Source: VAZQ01 sp035293945 (lineage in GTDB: Bacteria; Pseudomonadota; Alphaproteobacteria; Rhizobiales; Xanthobacteraceae). Taken from it: a stretch of DNA of 53,476 bases. Shown here piece by piece: positions 25,911-36,843 of the stretch. Position numbers and translations under genes: made by a program. The first letter of the stretch is position 1; every line of letters starts with the position of its first letter. The DNA is taken from positions 1 to 53,476 of the forward strand of contig DATGLV010000017.1 in assembly GCA_035293945.1 (NCBI GenBank), written 5' to 3'. The notes under the pieces are model-generated. The model saw only the letters and a list, made by a program, of their open reading frames with translations, was not told the origin of the DNA and made no database searches.

Positions 25911-27401
25911 ATGTCTCTTGTTCCTCAAACCGCGTTCAACTCAACCGCCATTGTCGACACGGTCGACCAACATGAGACGAAAATGACCAATACAGATCAG
26001 GAGAGGTGGTTGCGAGTGAAGGAGCGTCTTCGCGTCGAAGTCGGCGAGGACATCTATTTCAGTTGGTTCGCGCGAATGGAGCTCGATGCGATCGAGGCCG
26101 ACACGATCAAGCTTTCCGTGCCTACGAGATTCCTCAAGAGCTGGATCCAATCACACTATGCCGAGAAGCTATTGGGCTGCTGGCAATCCGAGCGGGGGGA
26201 AACCACGCGCATCGAGCTGACGGTGCGTTCGGCGGCAATCCGGCCGCTGCAGCCTAAGCTCAAGCCCGTGGAGGTGCCGCTGCCGCCGCGCGAGCCCAAG
26301 CTCAACGGCCACGACCTGCGGCTGGCGATGCCGATCTCGGCGGCCCACGAGGGACTCGGCGGCTCGCCGCTCGATCCGCGCCTGACGTTCGAGAGCTTCG
26401 TGGTCGGCCGCTCGAATACGCTTGCGCACGCGGCGGCGCTCCAGGTCGCACGTGCCCGCCGCGGCGACGCCGTGATGTTCAATCCGCTCTACATCCATGC
26501 GGGCGTCGGGCTGGGCAAGACGCATCTGCTGCAGGCGGTGGCGTGGGCCGGCAATGTCGGTCCCGATCGCAAGGTGCTTTATCTGACGGCAGAAAAATTC
26601 ATGTACGGGTTCGTGGCGGCGCTGCGCGCGCAGACCGCAATCGCGTTCAAGGAAGCCTTGCGAGCCATCGATGTCCTGGTCATAGACGACCTGCAGTTCC
26701 TGCAAGGCAAGTCGACTCAGGCCGAGTTCTGCCACACTCTCAACGCGCTCATCGATTCGGGCCGCCAGGTCGTCATCGCCTCGGACCGGCCGCCCGCCGA
26801 TCTCGAAAGCCTCGACGAGCGCATGCGCTCGCGCCTTGCCGGCGGGCTGGTGGTCGAGATGGGGGCGCTCGGCGAGGAGCTGCGGCTGGAAATCCTGAAG
26901 GCGCGGGTTGCGGCCGCGCGGCTGCATCACCCGGGCTTCGACGTTCCCCCCGGTGTGCTGGGCTTCATCGCCAAATCGGTCACCCACAACGGCCGGGATC
27001 TTGAAGGCGCGCTCAACCGCCTGCTTGCCCACAGCAAGCTCACCGGGCAGCCGGTCACGTTGGAAATGGCCGAGCGCGAGGTGCGCGATCTGATCCGACC
27101 GCAGGAGCCGCGCCGGGTCAAGATCGAGGAGATCCAGCGCGTGGTGGCCCGCCAGTACAATGTGAGCCGCGCCGATCTGCTCTCCTCGCGCCGCACCGCC
27201 AACGTGGTGCGGCCGCGTCAGGTCGCCATGTATCTCGCCAAGACGCTGACCTTGCGCTCCCTGCCGGAGATCGGGCGGCGCTTCGGCGGCCGCGACCACA
27301 CCACGGTCCTGCATGCCGTGCGCAAGATCGAGAACCTCGTGAGCAGCGACGTTTCGCTGGCCGAAGAGATCGAGCTCTTGAAGCGGCAATTGCAGGAATA
27401 G
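25911..27401 (+). CDS. dnaA: Chromosomal replication initiator protein DnaA
   Basis: This 496-residue protein has all four DnaA domains. Domain I begins with ERWLRVKERLRVEVGEDIYFSWF, domain II is a variable proline-rich linker, and domain III is AAA+ with Walker A GVGLGKTH (about residues 198-205), Walker B VLVIDD and a sensor region SDRPPADLESLDERMRSRL. Domain IV carries the DNA-binding signature GGRDHTTVLHAVRKIE near residue 460. It unwinds oriC and recruits helicase. The ATG at 25911 follows AGGAG at about nine bases; other in-frame starts lie upstream at 25791 and downstream at 25983. dnaN follows after 206 bases. Confidence 0.95.
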   Translation: MSLVPQTAFNSTAIVDTVDQHETKMTNTDQERWLRVKERLRVEVGEDIYFSWFARMELDAIEADTIKLSVPTRFLKSWIQSHYAEKLLGCWQSERGETTRIELTVRSAAIRPLQPKLKPVEVPLPPREPKLNGHDLRLAMPISAAHEGLGGSPLDPRLTFESFVVGRSNTLAHAAALQVARARRGDAVMFNPLYIHAGVGLGKTHLLQAVAWAGNVGPDRKVLYLTAEKFMYGFVAALRAQTAIAFKEALRAIDVLVIDDLQFLQGKSTQAEFCHTLNALIDSGRQVVIASDRPPADLESLDERMRSRLAGGLVVEMGALGEELRLEILKARVAAARLHHPGFDVPPGVLGFIAKSVTHNGRDLEGALNRLLAHSKLTGQPVTLEMAEREVRDLIRPQEPRRVKIEEIQRVVARQYNVSRADLLSSRRTANVVRPRQVAMYLAKTLTLRSLPEIGRRFGGRDHTTVLHAVRKIENLVSSDVSLAEEIELLKRQLQE

Positions 27402-27607
27402 GCTGGCGCAGGCCTTGGGGCGCGGGTCTCTGGCGGCCGCACAAGGGCCACCGGGGGCCCTGCGCCCCGCCCTCGCGAGGCTCCCGGCGCGCGCGCAGAC
27501 CCAAATCGGTTGGAAAACCTCGGCGGCCGGCGGCAGCGCCCTTGCGAAATCCACGGCCGCAAGCCACCTTCAACCCCCCTAGGGGCCGGCAGGTGGAAAC
27601 GGGCGCG

Positions 27608-28726
27608 ATGAAGGTCACGGTCGAACGTTCCGAGTTGTTGAGGTCGTTGAGCCACGTCCACCGGGTGGTGGAGCGCCGCAACACGATTGCGATCCTGGCC
27701 AATGTGTTGATCCGGGCGGAAGGCGCCAAGCTCGCGCTCAAGGCGACCGATCTCGATCTCGAGGTGATCGAGGTGATTGCCGCCGAGGCGAGCCCCGGCG
27801 GCGCCACCACAGTGCCGGCGCACATGTTCCACGACATCGTGCGCAAGCTTCCCGAGGGTACGCAGATCGTGCTCGAGTCCTCCGGCGACCGAGCGGTCCT
27901 GGCCATCCGTGCGGGCCGCTCGCGGTTCACGCTACAGACCCTGCCGGAAACCGACTTCCCGGATCTGGCGGCGGGCGAGATGACCCACTCCTTCAAGCTC
28001 ACGGCTGCCGATCTGCGGCGCCTCATCGAGAAGACGCAGTTCGCCATTTCGACCGAGGAGACGCGCTATTACCTGAACGGCATTTATTTCCACACCGCCG
28101 GCGGCACCCAGGCGCCGAGCTTGCGGGCGGTCGCAACCGACGGACACCGCCTCGCCCAAGTCGACCTGCCGCTGCCGGAAGGTGCTGCCGGCATGCCGGG
28201 CATCATCGTGCCGCGCAAGACAGTGGGCGAGGTGCTGCGCTTGATCGAGGACGGTAGCAGCGAGGTTTTGATCGAGCTTTCGCCGGGCAAGATCCGCTTC
28301 ACGCTGGCGAGCGTCGTGCTCACCTCCAAGCTCATCGACGGCACCTTTCCGGACTACGCCCGGGTCATTCCGGTCGGCAACGACAAGGAGCTCGCGGTTG
28401 ACAAGAAGGAGTTCGAGCAGGCGATCGATCGCGTCTCCACTGTGTCGAGCGAGCGCGGGCGCGCGGTCAAACTTTCACTGTCGAACGGCAAGCTGATGCT
28501 TTCCGTCACCAATCCGGACTCCGGCAGCGCAGCCGAGGAGATCGAGGTCGACTACGGTGCCCAGCCGCTCGATATCGGCTTCAACTCGCGCTACCTGCTC
28601 GATATCGCGGCTCAGATCGAAGGCGAGCAGGCGGTGCTCAAGCTCGCCGATCCGGGCTCGCCGACCCTGATCCAGGATCGCGACGCCAAAGGTGCGCTCT
28701 ACGTGCTGATGCCGATGCGGGTGTAG
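27608..28726 (+). CDS. dnaN: DNA polymerase III beta subunit (sliding clamp)
   Basis: This 372-residue protein shows the three-domain clamp pattern: MKVTVERSELLRSLSHVHRVVERRNTIAILANVLIRA at the start, an RYYLNGIYFH and ATDGHRLAQVDLPLP block in the middle, FPDYARVIP in the third domain, and the C-terminal VLMPMRV. It encircles DNA and tethers polymerase III. The start at 27608 gives the normal N-terminus. Its TAG stop codon is also the first three bases of a palindromic repeat. Confidence 0.95.
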   Translation: MKVTVERSELLRSLSHVHRVVERRNTIAILANVLIRAEGAKLALKATDLDLEVIEVIAAEASPGGATTVPAHMFHDIVRKLPEGTQIVLESSGDRAVLAIRAGRSRFTLQTLPETDFPDLAAGEMTHSFKLTAADLRRLIEKTQFAISTEETRYYLNGIYFHTAGGTQAPSLRAVATDGHRLAQVDLPLPEGAAGMPGIIVPRKTVGEVLRLIEDGSSEVLIELSPGKIRFTLASVVLTSKLIDGTFPDYARVIPVGNDKELAVDKKEFEQAIDRVSTVSSERGRAVKLSLSNGKLMLSVTNPDSGSAAEEIEVDYGAQPLDIGFNSRYLLDIAAQIEGEQAVLKLADPGSPTLIQDRDAKGALYVLMPMRV

Positions 28727-28793
28727 CCCGGATGGAGCGGAGCGCAATCCGGGACAGCTATCCCGCATTCCGCTTGCGCTTCATGCGGGCTAC
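28724..28793. repeat. Rhizobial palindromic repeat after dnaN
   Basis: The arms are TAGCCCGGATGGAGCGGAGC with its continuation GCAATCCGGGA (28724-28754), and TCCCGCATTC, CGCTTGCGCTTC, ATGCGGGCTA (28761-28792). They form an imperfect stem-loop with a short AT loop. The AGCCCGGATGG...GCGGGCTAC pattern is a common intergenic repeat in Bradyrhizobium-like genomes. The first three bases form the dnaN stop. It could stabilise or terminate the dnaN transcript before recF. Confidence 0.8.
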
Positions 28794-28811
28794 AACATCT
28801 ACACATGGCAA

Positions 28812-29957
28812 ATGAGCGCCGCCCGCATCCGACGTCTGACCCTGACCAATTTTCGCAGCTATCGCTCAGCCCAGATCGCGCTTGAGCCTGCACCGGTCGT
28901 GCTGGTCGGGCCGAACGGTGCCGGCAAGACCAATCTGATCGAGGCGATCTCGTTTCTCGCGCCCGGGCGCGGGTTACGCCGCGCCACGCTCGAGGAAGTG
29001 GCGTTTCAGGAAGGCGACGGCTCCTGGGCGGTCTCCGCCGATGTGGCGGGCGCGCTCGGGCTTGCCACGCTCGGCACCGGCATTGAGGCGCCTCTGCCGG
29101 ACGCGGCGGCAACGACCCGCAAATGCCGGATCGACCGCGAGCCCGCCGTCTCGCTCGCAGCCCTTGCTGATCACCTGCGCGTCATCTGGCTGGTGCCGGC
29201 GATGGACCAGCTGTTCAACGGACCTGCCTCCGAGCGCCGCCGCTTTCTCGATCGCCTGGTGCTCGCGGTTGATGCCGAGCACTCCGGTCGCGTCGCCGCG
29301 CTCGAGCGGGCGCTGCGCTCCCGCAACCGGCTGCTCGAAGACCCGCGCCCCGACCCGCACTGGCTCGATGCCGTCGAGCGCGAGACCGCCGAGGTGGCGG
29401 TCGCAGTCGCGGCGCAGCGCGCCGAGACGGTCGCGCGGCTGCAGCAGGCCCTCGCGGTGCGTGACGGACAGACGTTTCCGTCCGCGGATATCGTGCTCAG
29501 GGGTTGGATGGAAGAGTTCCTCCGCGTGCGTCCGGCGCTCGAGATCGAGGACCGCTATCGGGCGGTGCTCAAGGAGAACCGCGCCCGCGACGCGGCCGCC
29601 GGCCGCACCCTCGACGGCCCGCATCTTACCGATCTCGCCGTCGGCTACGCGGTCAAGGGAATTCCGGCGGCTGCGGCTTCAACCGGCGAGCAAAAAGCGC
29701 TTCTGATCGGCCTCGTTCTGGCGCACGCGAGCCTCATCGCCGAAATGTCCGGGTTTGCGCCTATCGTCCTGCTCGACGAGGTGGTCGCGCATCTCGATCC
29801 GGCGCGCCGTGCCGCGCTCTATGGCGAGCTCCAGACGCTGGGCGCTCAGGTCTTCATGACCGGCGCCGATCCGGCCGCGTTCGCCGAGATCGAGGCCCGC
29901 GCCCAGGTCTTCGAGGTGTCGCCCGGGCGGGTCGCGCGCCGGGGGCCCCCACCCTAA
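28812..29957 (+). CDS. recF: DNA replication and repair protein RecF
   Basis: This 381-residue ATPase starts IRRLTLTNFRSYRSAQIALE and has Walker A GPNGAGKTN near residues 34-42, the RecF-type ERRRFLDRLVLAVD block, the signature STGEQKALLIGLVLAHA and Walker B PIVLLDEVVAHLD. RecF loads RecA at single-strand gaps with RecO and RecR. It is of normal length. It lies 85 bases after dnaN, with the palindromic repeat filling the gap. No strong Shine-Dalgarno is seen. Confidence 0.93.
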   Translation: MSAARIRRLTLTNFRSYRSAQIALEPAPVVLVGPNGAGKTNLIEAISFLAPGRGLRRATLEEVAFQEGDGSWAVSADVAGALGLATLGTGIEAPLPDAAATTRKCRIDREPAVSLAALADHLRVIWLVPAMDQLFNGPASERRRFLDRLVLAVDAEHSGRVAALERALRSRNRLLEDPRPDPHWLDAVERETAEVAVAVAAQRAETVARLQQALAVRDGQTFPSADIVLRGWMEEFLRVRPALEIEDRYRAVLKENRARDAAAGRTLDGPHLTDLAVGYAVKGIPAAAASTGEQKALLIGLVLAHASLIAEMSGFAPIVLLDEVVAHLDPARRAALYGELQTLGAQVFMTGADPAAFAEIEARAQVFEVSPGRVARRGPPP

Positions 29958-30007
29958 CCCTCCCGCACAGCGTGTCGGAGACGCCTAAATGCGCTGATGC
30001 GGGGGGA

Positions 30008-30631
30008 CTACTGCTTGCGGCGCGCCATCTCCTGCAAACGCTCCCGCAGCTCCGGACGGTGGCGTTCGAGTGCGCGGCTGAGCTTGGCGGCGTCGACGCC
30101 CTTGGGCACCTTCTTATGAGCGACGCAATCGGCCATGCGTTGCATCAGATCGAAATCGTGCTCGTCGCGATAAGGCTTGAGGTCGAGGTCGGCTGGCACT
30201 TTCTTCAGCCGCTCGTCGCCGATGCGCTTCACGTATTTCTGCATGAAGCGGTCATAGTCGCGCCAGAGAATGCCGGCGGCGCGCACGGCGGCCTCCTCGG
30301 CGCGAGTCGCGATCTGGTGGGCGTGCAGGTAATGGAGGTTGAGCTGATCGATCAGCGTCTTCTCGACCTCTTCGTGCAGGATCAGGAAGCGGTCGGTGTT
30401 GATCTCGCGGCCGCGGAACTTCATCACCTGCGGCATGTGGCGATCGATATAGATGGTCTTGCCGTCCCGGCTGTAGCCAGCGAGGTACGGAATGTCGTGG
30501 TCGCGGTCGAGCTTCTTGACCCGGCGCACGATGGCATCGAGCGCTCGGTCGAGCATCAAGCTCGAGACGAACCATTCGGGGATCCGCAGCTTCTTGTGCG
30601 GGGCTTCCGGGTGGCAAGAGTCGAGTGGCAT
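30008..30631 (-). CDS. Conserved hypothetical protein with HEEVE motif between recF and gyrB
   Basis: This 207-residue protein is on the strand opposite to its replication neighbours. It contains YSRDGKTIYIDRHMPQVMKF and then RFLILHEEVEKTLIDQLNLHYLHAHQIATRAEEAAVRAAG. The combination of an IYIDR strand with a following HExxE helix and a second HYLHAHQ helix resembles the layout of small zinc peptidases, but the motif is HEEVE and not HEXXH. The C-terminal half is charged and helical. I know it only as a conserved hypothetical protein of Rhizobiales. The start at 30631 is favoured over upstream codons because the conserved part begins soon after. Confidence 0.65.
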   Translation of the reverse strand: MPLDSCHPEAPHKKLRIPEWFVSSLMLDRALDAIVRRVKKLDRDHDIPYLAGYSRDGKTIYIDRHMPQVMKFRGREINTDRFLILHEEVEKTLIDQLNLHYLHAHQIATRAEEAAVRAAGILWRDYDRFMQKYVKRIGDERLKKVPADLDLKPYRDEHDFDLMQRMADCVAHKKVPKGVDAAKLSRALERHRPELRERLQEMARRKQ

Positions 30632-30910
30632 CGCGGTGTCTCCATGTGCGTTATTGGCTCCATACGCGGCCGAACCGGCAGCCGGGAAGCCACGACCGGC
30701 CCGACAATCTAGCGCGGTTCGCCAGCGCAAACTCGACCCCCTCTGGGGGCGCCGGCCGGCAAATTTTTTGCCATCGACAGCCTTTAAAATTCGTGACGAA
30801 TCAACATATTAAGCAGTACGAAATAGGCCTGTACGGCCCCTCCTTTTCGTGCCAAATCATCAGCGTCGAATTCGACTTTCCGGCGCTCAACATTTTCAAG
30901 GTTTCTCTGC

Positions 30911-33322
<2,412 letters not shown>

Positions 33323-33342
33323 CGGGCGGTCGCGAGAAGATG

Positions 33343-33501
33343 GTAGGGTGGGCAACGCGCCCGCTTCAGAGGTTCTCAAGATCACCGCGTGTCGGCGCGT
33401 TGCCCACCCGCGGATTGGGCGTGGTTCTATTCGCGTGGGCAAAATTGCGCGGCGCCGCACGCCCTTTCAACCAATCTGCGGAGCAATTTTGCCCACCCTA
33501 C
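33343..33501. repeat. Rhizobial GTAGGGTGGGCAA palindromic repeat after gyrB
   Basis: The element opens GTAGGGTGGGCAACGCGCC and closes GCAATTTTGCCCACCCTAC. It contains an inner GGCGCGTTGCCCACCC and a GTGGGCAAAATTGC, so two stem-loops are nested or adjacent. The same outer sequence is a frequent intergenic repeat in Bradyrhizobium and relatives. It separates gyrB from the convergent metallo-beta-lactamase-fold gene and could act as a terminator. Confidence 0.8.
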
Positions 33502-33513
33502 GGCTGTTGCCTC

Positions 33514-34425
33514 TCAATATCCGGGCAGCACCAGCACCTTCGGCTTGGTGGGCAGCGTGTTCTTCGAAATCACCACCGAGGGGATCTGGCTCTTCTCGAT
33601 CGCGAAATCCTGCTGCATCCGGCCGAGGAAGCGATTGAGCGTGAAGCTCGAGAAATAGTGCATCGGGATGATCAGCGGCGCCTTCAGCGAATGCAGCACC
33701 TCGACCATGCCGTCGAGATCCAGCGTGAGATTGCCGTCGACCGCCGCCATCACGGCATCGATGCGCCCGATCGAATCGAGCTGCTGCTGATTCAAGGTGT
33801 GGTGCAGGTGCCCGAGATGGGCGATGCACATATTGGCGATCTCGAAGATGAAGATCGAGTTGCCGTTGCGCTCGGTGCCGCCGTTCCAGTTGCGGATGTT
33901 GGTCGGCACGTTGCGCACGCGCACGTCCTTGTAGGTCAGATCATAATGCGCCGGTTGGTCTTCGCTCGGCCCCCAGCCGCGCAGCACGTATTTGATCGCC
34001 GGATCCGGGTGATCCGTGTAGTGGGTATCGTGCGCATGGTTCATGGTGGCGATGTCGGGCAATACCGGCACCCGCACATAGTCGTTGTAGTCGGTCGCGA
34101 TGCGCACGAGCTGCGGGCTTTCGATCAGGAAGGTCGAATGCCCGCTATAGGTGATGCGCACCTGATCGGGGTTGAGCGCGGCGAGCCGAAAATCCGCCGG
34201 AATGGCCCGCGGCTCGTCCGAGGCAACCAGCCCCGGGCAGTTCTCTCTCATCTCCGGATTGGGCTGCGCGGGCGCCTGCTGTGGCGGCGGTGCAGCCTCC
34301 TGCGCGGACGCCGGCCGCGGTGTCGTCAGGAGCAGTAGAGCCGCAAGCCCGGCCAGCGCCGCGCCGAAACATAGGGCGCGCTTTGCCGAGCTGGTGGCCG
34401 AACGATTGTCCAAAAGACCCCACAT
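33514..34425 (-). CDS. Secreted metallo-beta-lactamase-fold protein
   Basis: This 303-residue protein has a signal peptide (cleavage near SAQ-E), a proline-rich linker and then an MBL-type core: VRITYSGHSTFLIESPQLVRIATDYNDYV, followed by the metal motif MNHAHDTHYTDH, which is a variant of HxHxDH. A GHLHHTL segment and MHYFSSFTL near the end supply further histidines. The layout resembles UlaG/YcbL-type hydrolases that open with a YxGHSxF strand. The substrate is unknown. It is divergent from the five-gene paralogue array, with a shared AT-rich region between them. Confidence 0.8.
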   Translation of the reverse strand: MWGLLDNRSATSSAKRALCFGAALAGLAALLLLTTPRPASAQEAAPPPQQAPAQPNPEMRENCPGLVASDEPRAIPADFRLAALNPDQVRITYSGHSTFLIESPQLVRIATDYNDYVRVPVLPDIATMNHAHDTHYTDHPDPAIKYVLRGWGPSEDQPAHYDLTYKDVRVRNVPTNIRNWNGGTERNGNSIFIFEIANMCIAHLGHLHHTLNQQQLDSIGRIDAVMAAVDGNLTLDLDGMVEVLHSLKAPLIIPMHYFSSFTLNRFLGRMQQDFAIEKSQIPSVVISKNTLPTKPKVLVLPGY

Positions 34426-34549
34426 CTCACCGCTCCTTCAGCCGGTGGCTTCCGCGCAGCATAGCAGTAATCGGCAAGAAAGTTGGCGGCACATCTCCGT
34501 GACTGCGAATTTGTCACTAAGTTGTTGCACTTGCTGCTGCAATTGGTAG

Positions 34550-34579
34550 TTGACTTGCAATAATCATCGCCTGTAATTT
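34550..34579 (+). promoter_or_regulatory. Candidate sigma-70 promoter of the paralogue array
   Basis: TTGACT at 34550-34555 and TAATTT at 34574-34579 are separated by 18 bases, and lie about 35 bases before the first gene of the array. The surrounding 100 bases are clearly AT-richer than the neighbourhood. The -35 box is good and the -10 box modest. Confidence 0.4.
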
Positions 34580-34612
34580 TTTTTCCGCAACTGCTTGGGG
34601 AAGCCGCCGATC

Positions 34613-35293
34613 ATGAGCGACTTGGAGAGAACCTCGTCGGCGCGAATCTTTGTGCTGGCAGGAGCGGCTTTTTTCGGTATTGCCCTGCTGTTCCCGGGCG
34701 TCCTCGTTGCTCAGTCGCCGGACGGCGATGAAGGCCCGGTTCGGGTCGGGGATATCTGGGTTTATGACACCAAGGATGAGGTCGCCGGATATCCCAAGGC
34801 CACTTATTCGGAGCTCGTCACTGAAGTGTCGGCCAAGGAAATCTTGACTGAAATATCCGTCAGCGGTAGTGCCGGCTCGGCCATCCTCACCTACGATCCC
34901 GATTGGAACCGCATCGACAATCTCGTATGGAGGTTCAAGCCGAACGACGGGCAAGGCATCAGCCTGCCGTTGGCGGTGGGCAAGACGTGGCGGGCCGAGT
35001 TCGACTCCAAGAACAATCAGACGAGCCTCACCTTCAGAGGCTCAAGCCTTTCCAAGGTGACCGCGCGTGAAGCCATAACGACGGCGGCAGGCACATTCCA
35101 AACCTTCAAGATCGAACGGCAAATCCGACAATTCAACACCAACAATCCCGCGCGGCACCTGGACTCGCTGGTGATTGATTGGTACTCCCCGCAAATCAAT
35201 CACTGGGTGCGCCGCACCTTCTACACCACACAAGACAAGCGAGTGCGAGCGAGCACGAGCGAAGAGCTGACCGATTTTTCTCGGAAGCTGTGA
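34613..35293 (+). CDS. Paralogue array, copy 1: secreted protein of unknown family
   Basis: This is the first of five consecutive related genes; 226 residues. A signal peptide (FVLAGAAFFGIALLFPGVLVAQ) precedes a cysteine-free mature part. It shows the shared framework: VGDIWVYDTKDEVAGYP, ILTYDPDWNRID, KPNDGQGISLPLAVGKTWR, AITTAAGTFQTFKIERQIRQ and SPQINHWVRRTFY, ending EELTDFSRKL. The AGTFxTFKIE strand and the W-Y-x-P-Q-x-x-HWVRR segment recall DUF3108-type beta-rich periplasmic proteins, but I cannot assign a family with confidence. It is the most diverged copy (SAKEILTE, GKTW). The ATG at 34613 is chosen; a TTG at 34595 is also in frame. Confidence 0.8.
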   Translation: MSDLERTSSARIFVLAGAAFFGIALLFPGVLVAQSPDGDEGPVRVGDIWVYDTKDEVAGYPKATYSELVTEVSAKEILTEISVSGSAGSAILTYDPDWNRIDNLVWRFKPNDGQGISLPLAVGKTWRAEFDSKNNQTSLTFRGSSLSKVTAREAITTAAGTFQTFKIERQIRQFNTNNPARHLDSLVIDWYSPQINHWVRRTFYTTQDKRVRASTSEELTDFSRKL

Positions 35294-35326
35294 ACAACAA
35301 GGCGCGCGACGTTACGGGAGAGTGTG

Positions 35327-35971
35327 ATGATTCGAGGCTTTTGCGCTGTTCTTGGTGCCTTGGCTATCTGCTGGCCGCAAGGTCTCCTGGCGCAGACGGC
35401 AACCAGTGCAGACGAGGTCAAGGTTGGTGATCGGTGGGTTTACGAAAGCAAGGACGAAAGCACCGGATACCCCAAGGATACCTATACGTTCATCGTAACC
35501 AGCGTATCCAACGATCAAATTGTCACCAGCATGACCGTAAAGGGAAAGACCGGCTCGCCTCTGATAACCTTTGGCCGTGATTGGTCCGTTGTCGACAACG
35601 GACTCTGGACCTTCAAGCCAAACAGTGGCCAGGGAATCCCTTTGCCTCTGGCAGTCGGAAAAGAGTGGCATAAGCAGTTTGAAGCGAAGAATAATCAGAG
35701 CGGAGCCTTCATGAAGGGATCGATTGTGGCCAAAGTCGTGGCCCAGGAGTCGATAACGACCTCGGCCGGCACATTCGACACGTTCAAGGTCAATATTCAG
35801 GAAAGAGAGTTCAATACCGCCGATCCGTCAAAAAGTTTCGAGTCCGAAATCGTGACTTGGTTCGCGCCGCAGGTCAATCGCTGGGTGCGCCGGACCACTC
35901 TGGTCAAAAGCGACAAGCGCACGCGCTCTAGCACGAGCGAGGAACTGGCCGACTTCAGTCGTGATTTCTGA
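35327..35971 (+). CDS. Paralogue array, copy 2: secreted protein of unknown family
   Basis: This 214-residue copy follows copy 1 after 33 bases. It has a signal peptide ending LLAQ-T and the framework VGDRWVYESKDESTGYP, DWSVVDNGLWTFKPNSGQGI, PLPLAVGKEWHKQF, AQESITTSAGTFDTFKVN and APQVNRWVRRTTL, ending SEELADFSRDF. The usual DHxWNR motif is replaced by GRDWSVVD. The C-terminal tail is close to copy 1, which suggests these two are sister copies. The start may be the ATG at 35327 or the GTG one codon earlier. Confidence 0.8.
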   Translation: MIRGFCAVLGALAICWPQGLLAQTATSADEVKVGDRWVYESKDESTGYPKDTYTFIVTSVSNDQIVTSMTVKGKTGSPLITFGRDWSVVDNGLWTFKPNSGQGIPLPLAVGKEWHKQFEAKNNQSGAFMKGSIVAKVVAQESITTSAGTFDTFKVNIQEREFNTADPSKSFESEIVTWFAPQVNRWVRRTTLVKSDKRTRSSTSEELADFSRDF

Positions 35972-36003
35972 TCTGCGACACACCGCGTCCCAGGCCCTGC
36001 TCG

Positions 36004-36747
36004 ATGCGCGCCAGACAATCACGAGACCTGCCTGACCGGAGAAACCTCTGCATCGGACTGAGCACGCTGCTGTCAGTCGGTTGGTCGGTGCTGTGGCCTC
36101 ACCGCCTCCTCGCTCAAGCTGCGGGGCAACCCGAGAATGCGGCGCGAGTCGGTGACGCGTCGGCGCAGTCTCCCGACGATGCAGCCAATCCGGTTCGGGT
36201 CGGCGACCAATGGACCTACGACACCAAGGACGAGATCACCGGCATGGTGACCCGTACCTATACTGCCACAGTGTCGGAGATAACTCCCAAGGAGATCGTT
36301 ACGCATCTGACCTTTCGTGGCAATAACAACATCGGTCTGGTGTCGTTCGATCACGAGTGGAACCGCTTCAAGAACGGGAACCTGGAGTACAAGCCCCGCG
36401 ATGGACAAGGCGTCAGCTTTCCATTGTCCGTCGGCAAGGAATGGAAATTCGAATACTTCACCACAAACGTGACGAGCGGCCTGACTACGAAAACGTTGAA
36501 CCAGTCCAGGGTGGCGGCGCAGGAAGCGGTTACAACGCCGGCCGGAACCTTCGACACATTCCGGATCGAGCGCCAAGTGAAAGAATATAATACGAAGGAT
36601 CCGTCACGGTGGACTGAAGCCCAGGTTACCCTCTGGTATGCGCCGCAAATCAATCACTGGGCGCGGCGAACGATCGTGACGAAGGTCGAGAACCGATTGC
36701 GGTCGAAAGAAACTGATGAGCTCGTCGCGGTGGTGCGAGCGCAGTAA
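36004..36747 (+). CDS. Paralogue array, copy 3: secreted protein with extended N-terminus
   Basis: This 247-residue copy is longer at the N-terminus because of about 20 extra residues between signal peptide and domain. It shows VGDQWTYDTKDEITGMVTRT, TPKEIVTHLTFRGNNN, VSFDHEWNRFKNGNLEYKPR, PLSVGKEWKFEYF, TPAGTFDTFRIERQVKEYNT and APQINHWARRTIV, ending ETDELVAVVRAQ. A start at the ATG at 36004 has no clear Shine-Dalgarno. A GGAG at 36038-36041 lies about ten bases before the codons matching the signal peptides of the other copies, but no ATG, GTG or TTG is there, so the true start is uncertain. Confidence 0.75.
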   Translation: MRARQSRDLPDRRNLCIGLSTLLSVGWSVLWPHRLLAQAAGQPENAARVGDASAQSPDDAANPVRVGDQWTYDTKDEITGMVTRTYTATVSEITPKEIVTHLTFRGNNNIGLVSFDHEWNRFKNGNLEYKPRDGQGVSFPLSVGKEWKFEYFTTNVTSGLTTKTLNQSRVAAQEAVTTPAGTFDTFRIERQVKEYNTKDPSRWTEAQVTLWYAPQINHWARRTIVTKVENRLRSKETDELVAVVRAQ

Positions 36748-36843
36748 GCTAATCACGCGCCTATTCCAAAAGGATTGATCATTCGCAGCCGGTCGATGGC
36801 CGCTTAGTCTCTCATCGGAAATGTCGAGCTTTGGAGAACAGAC

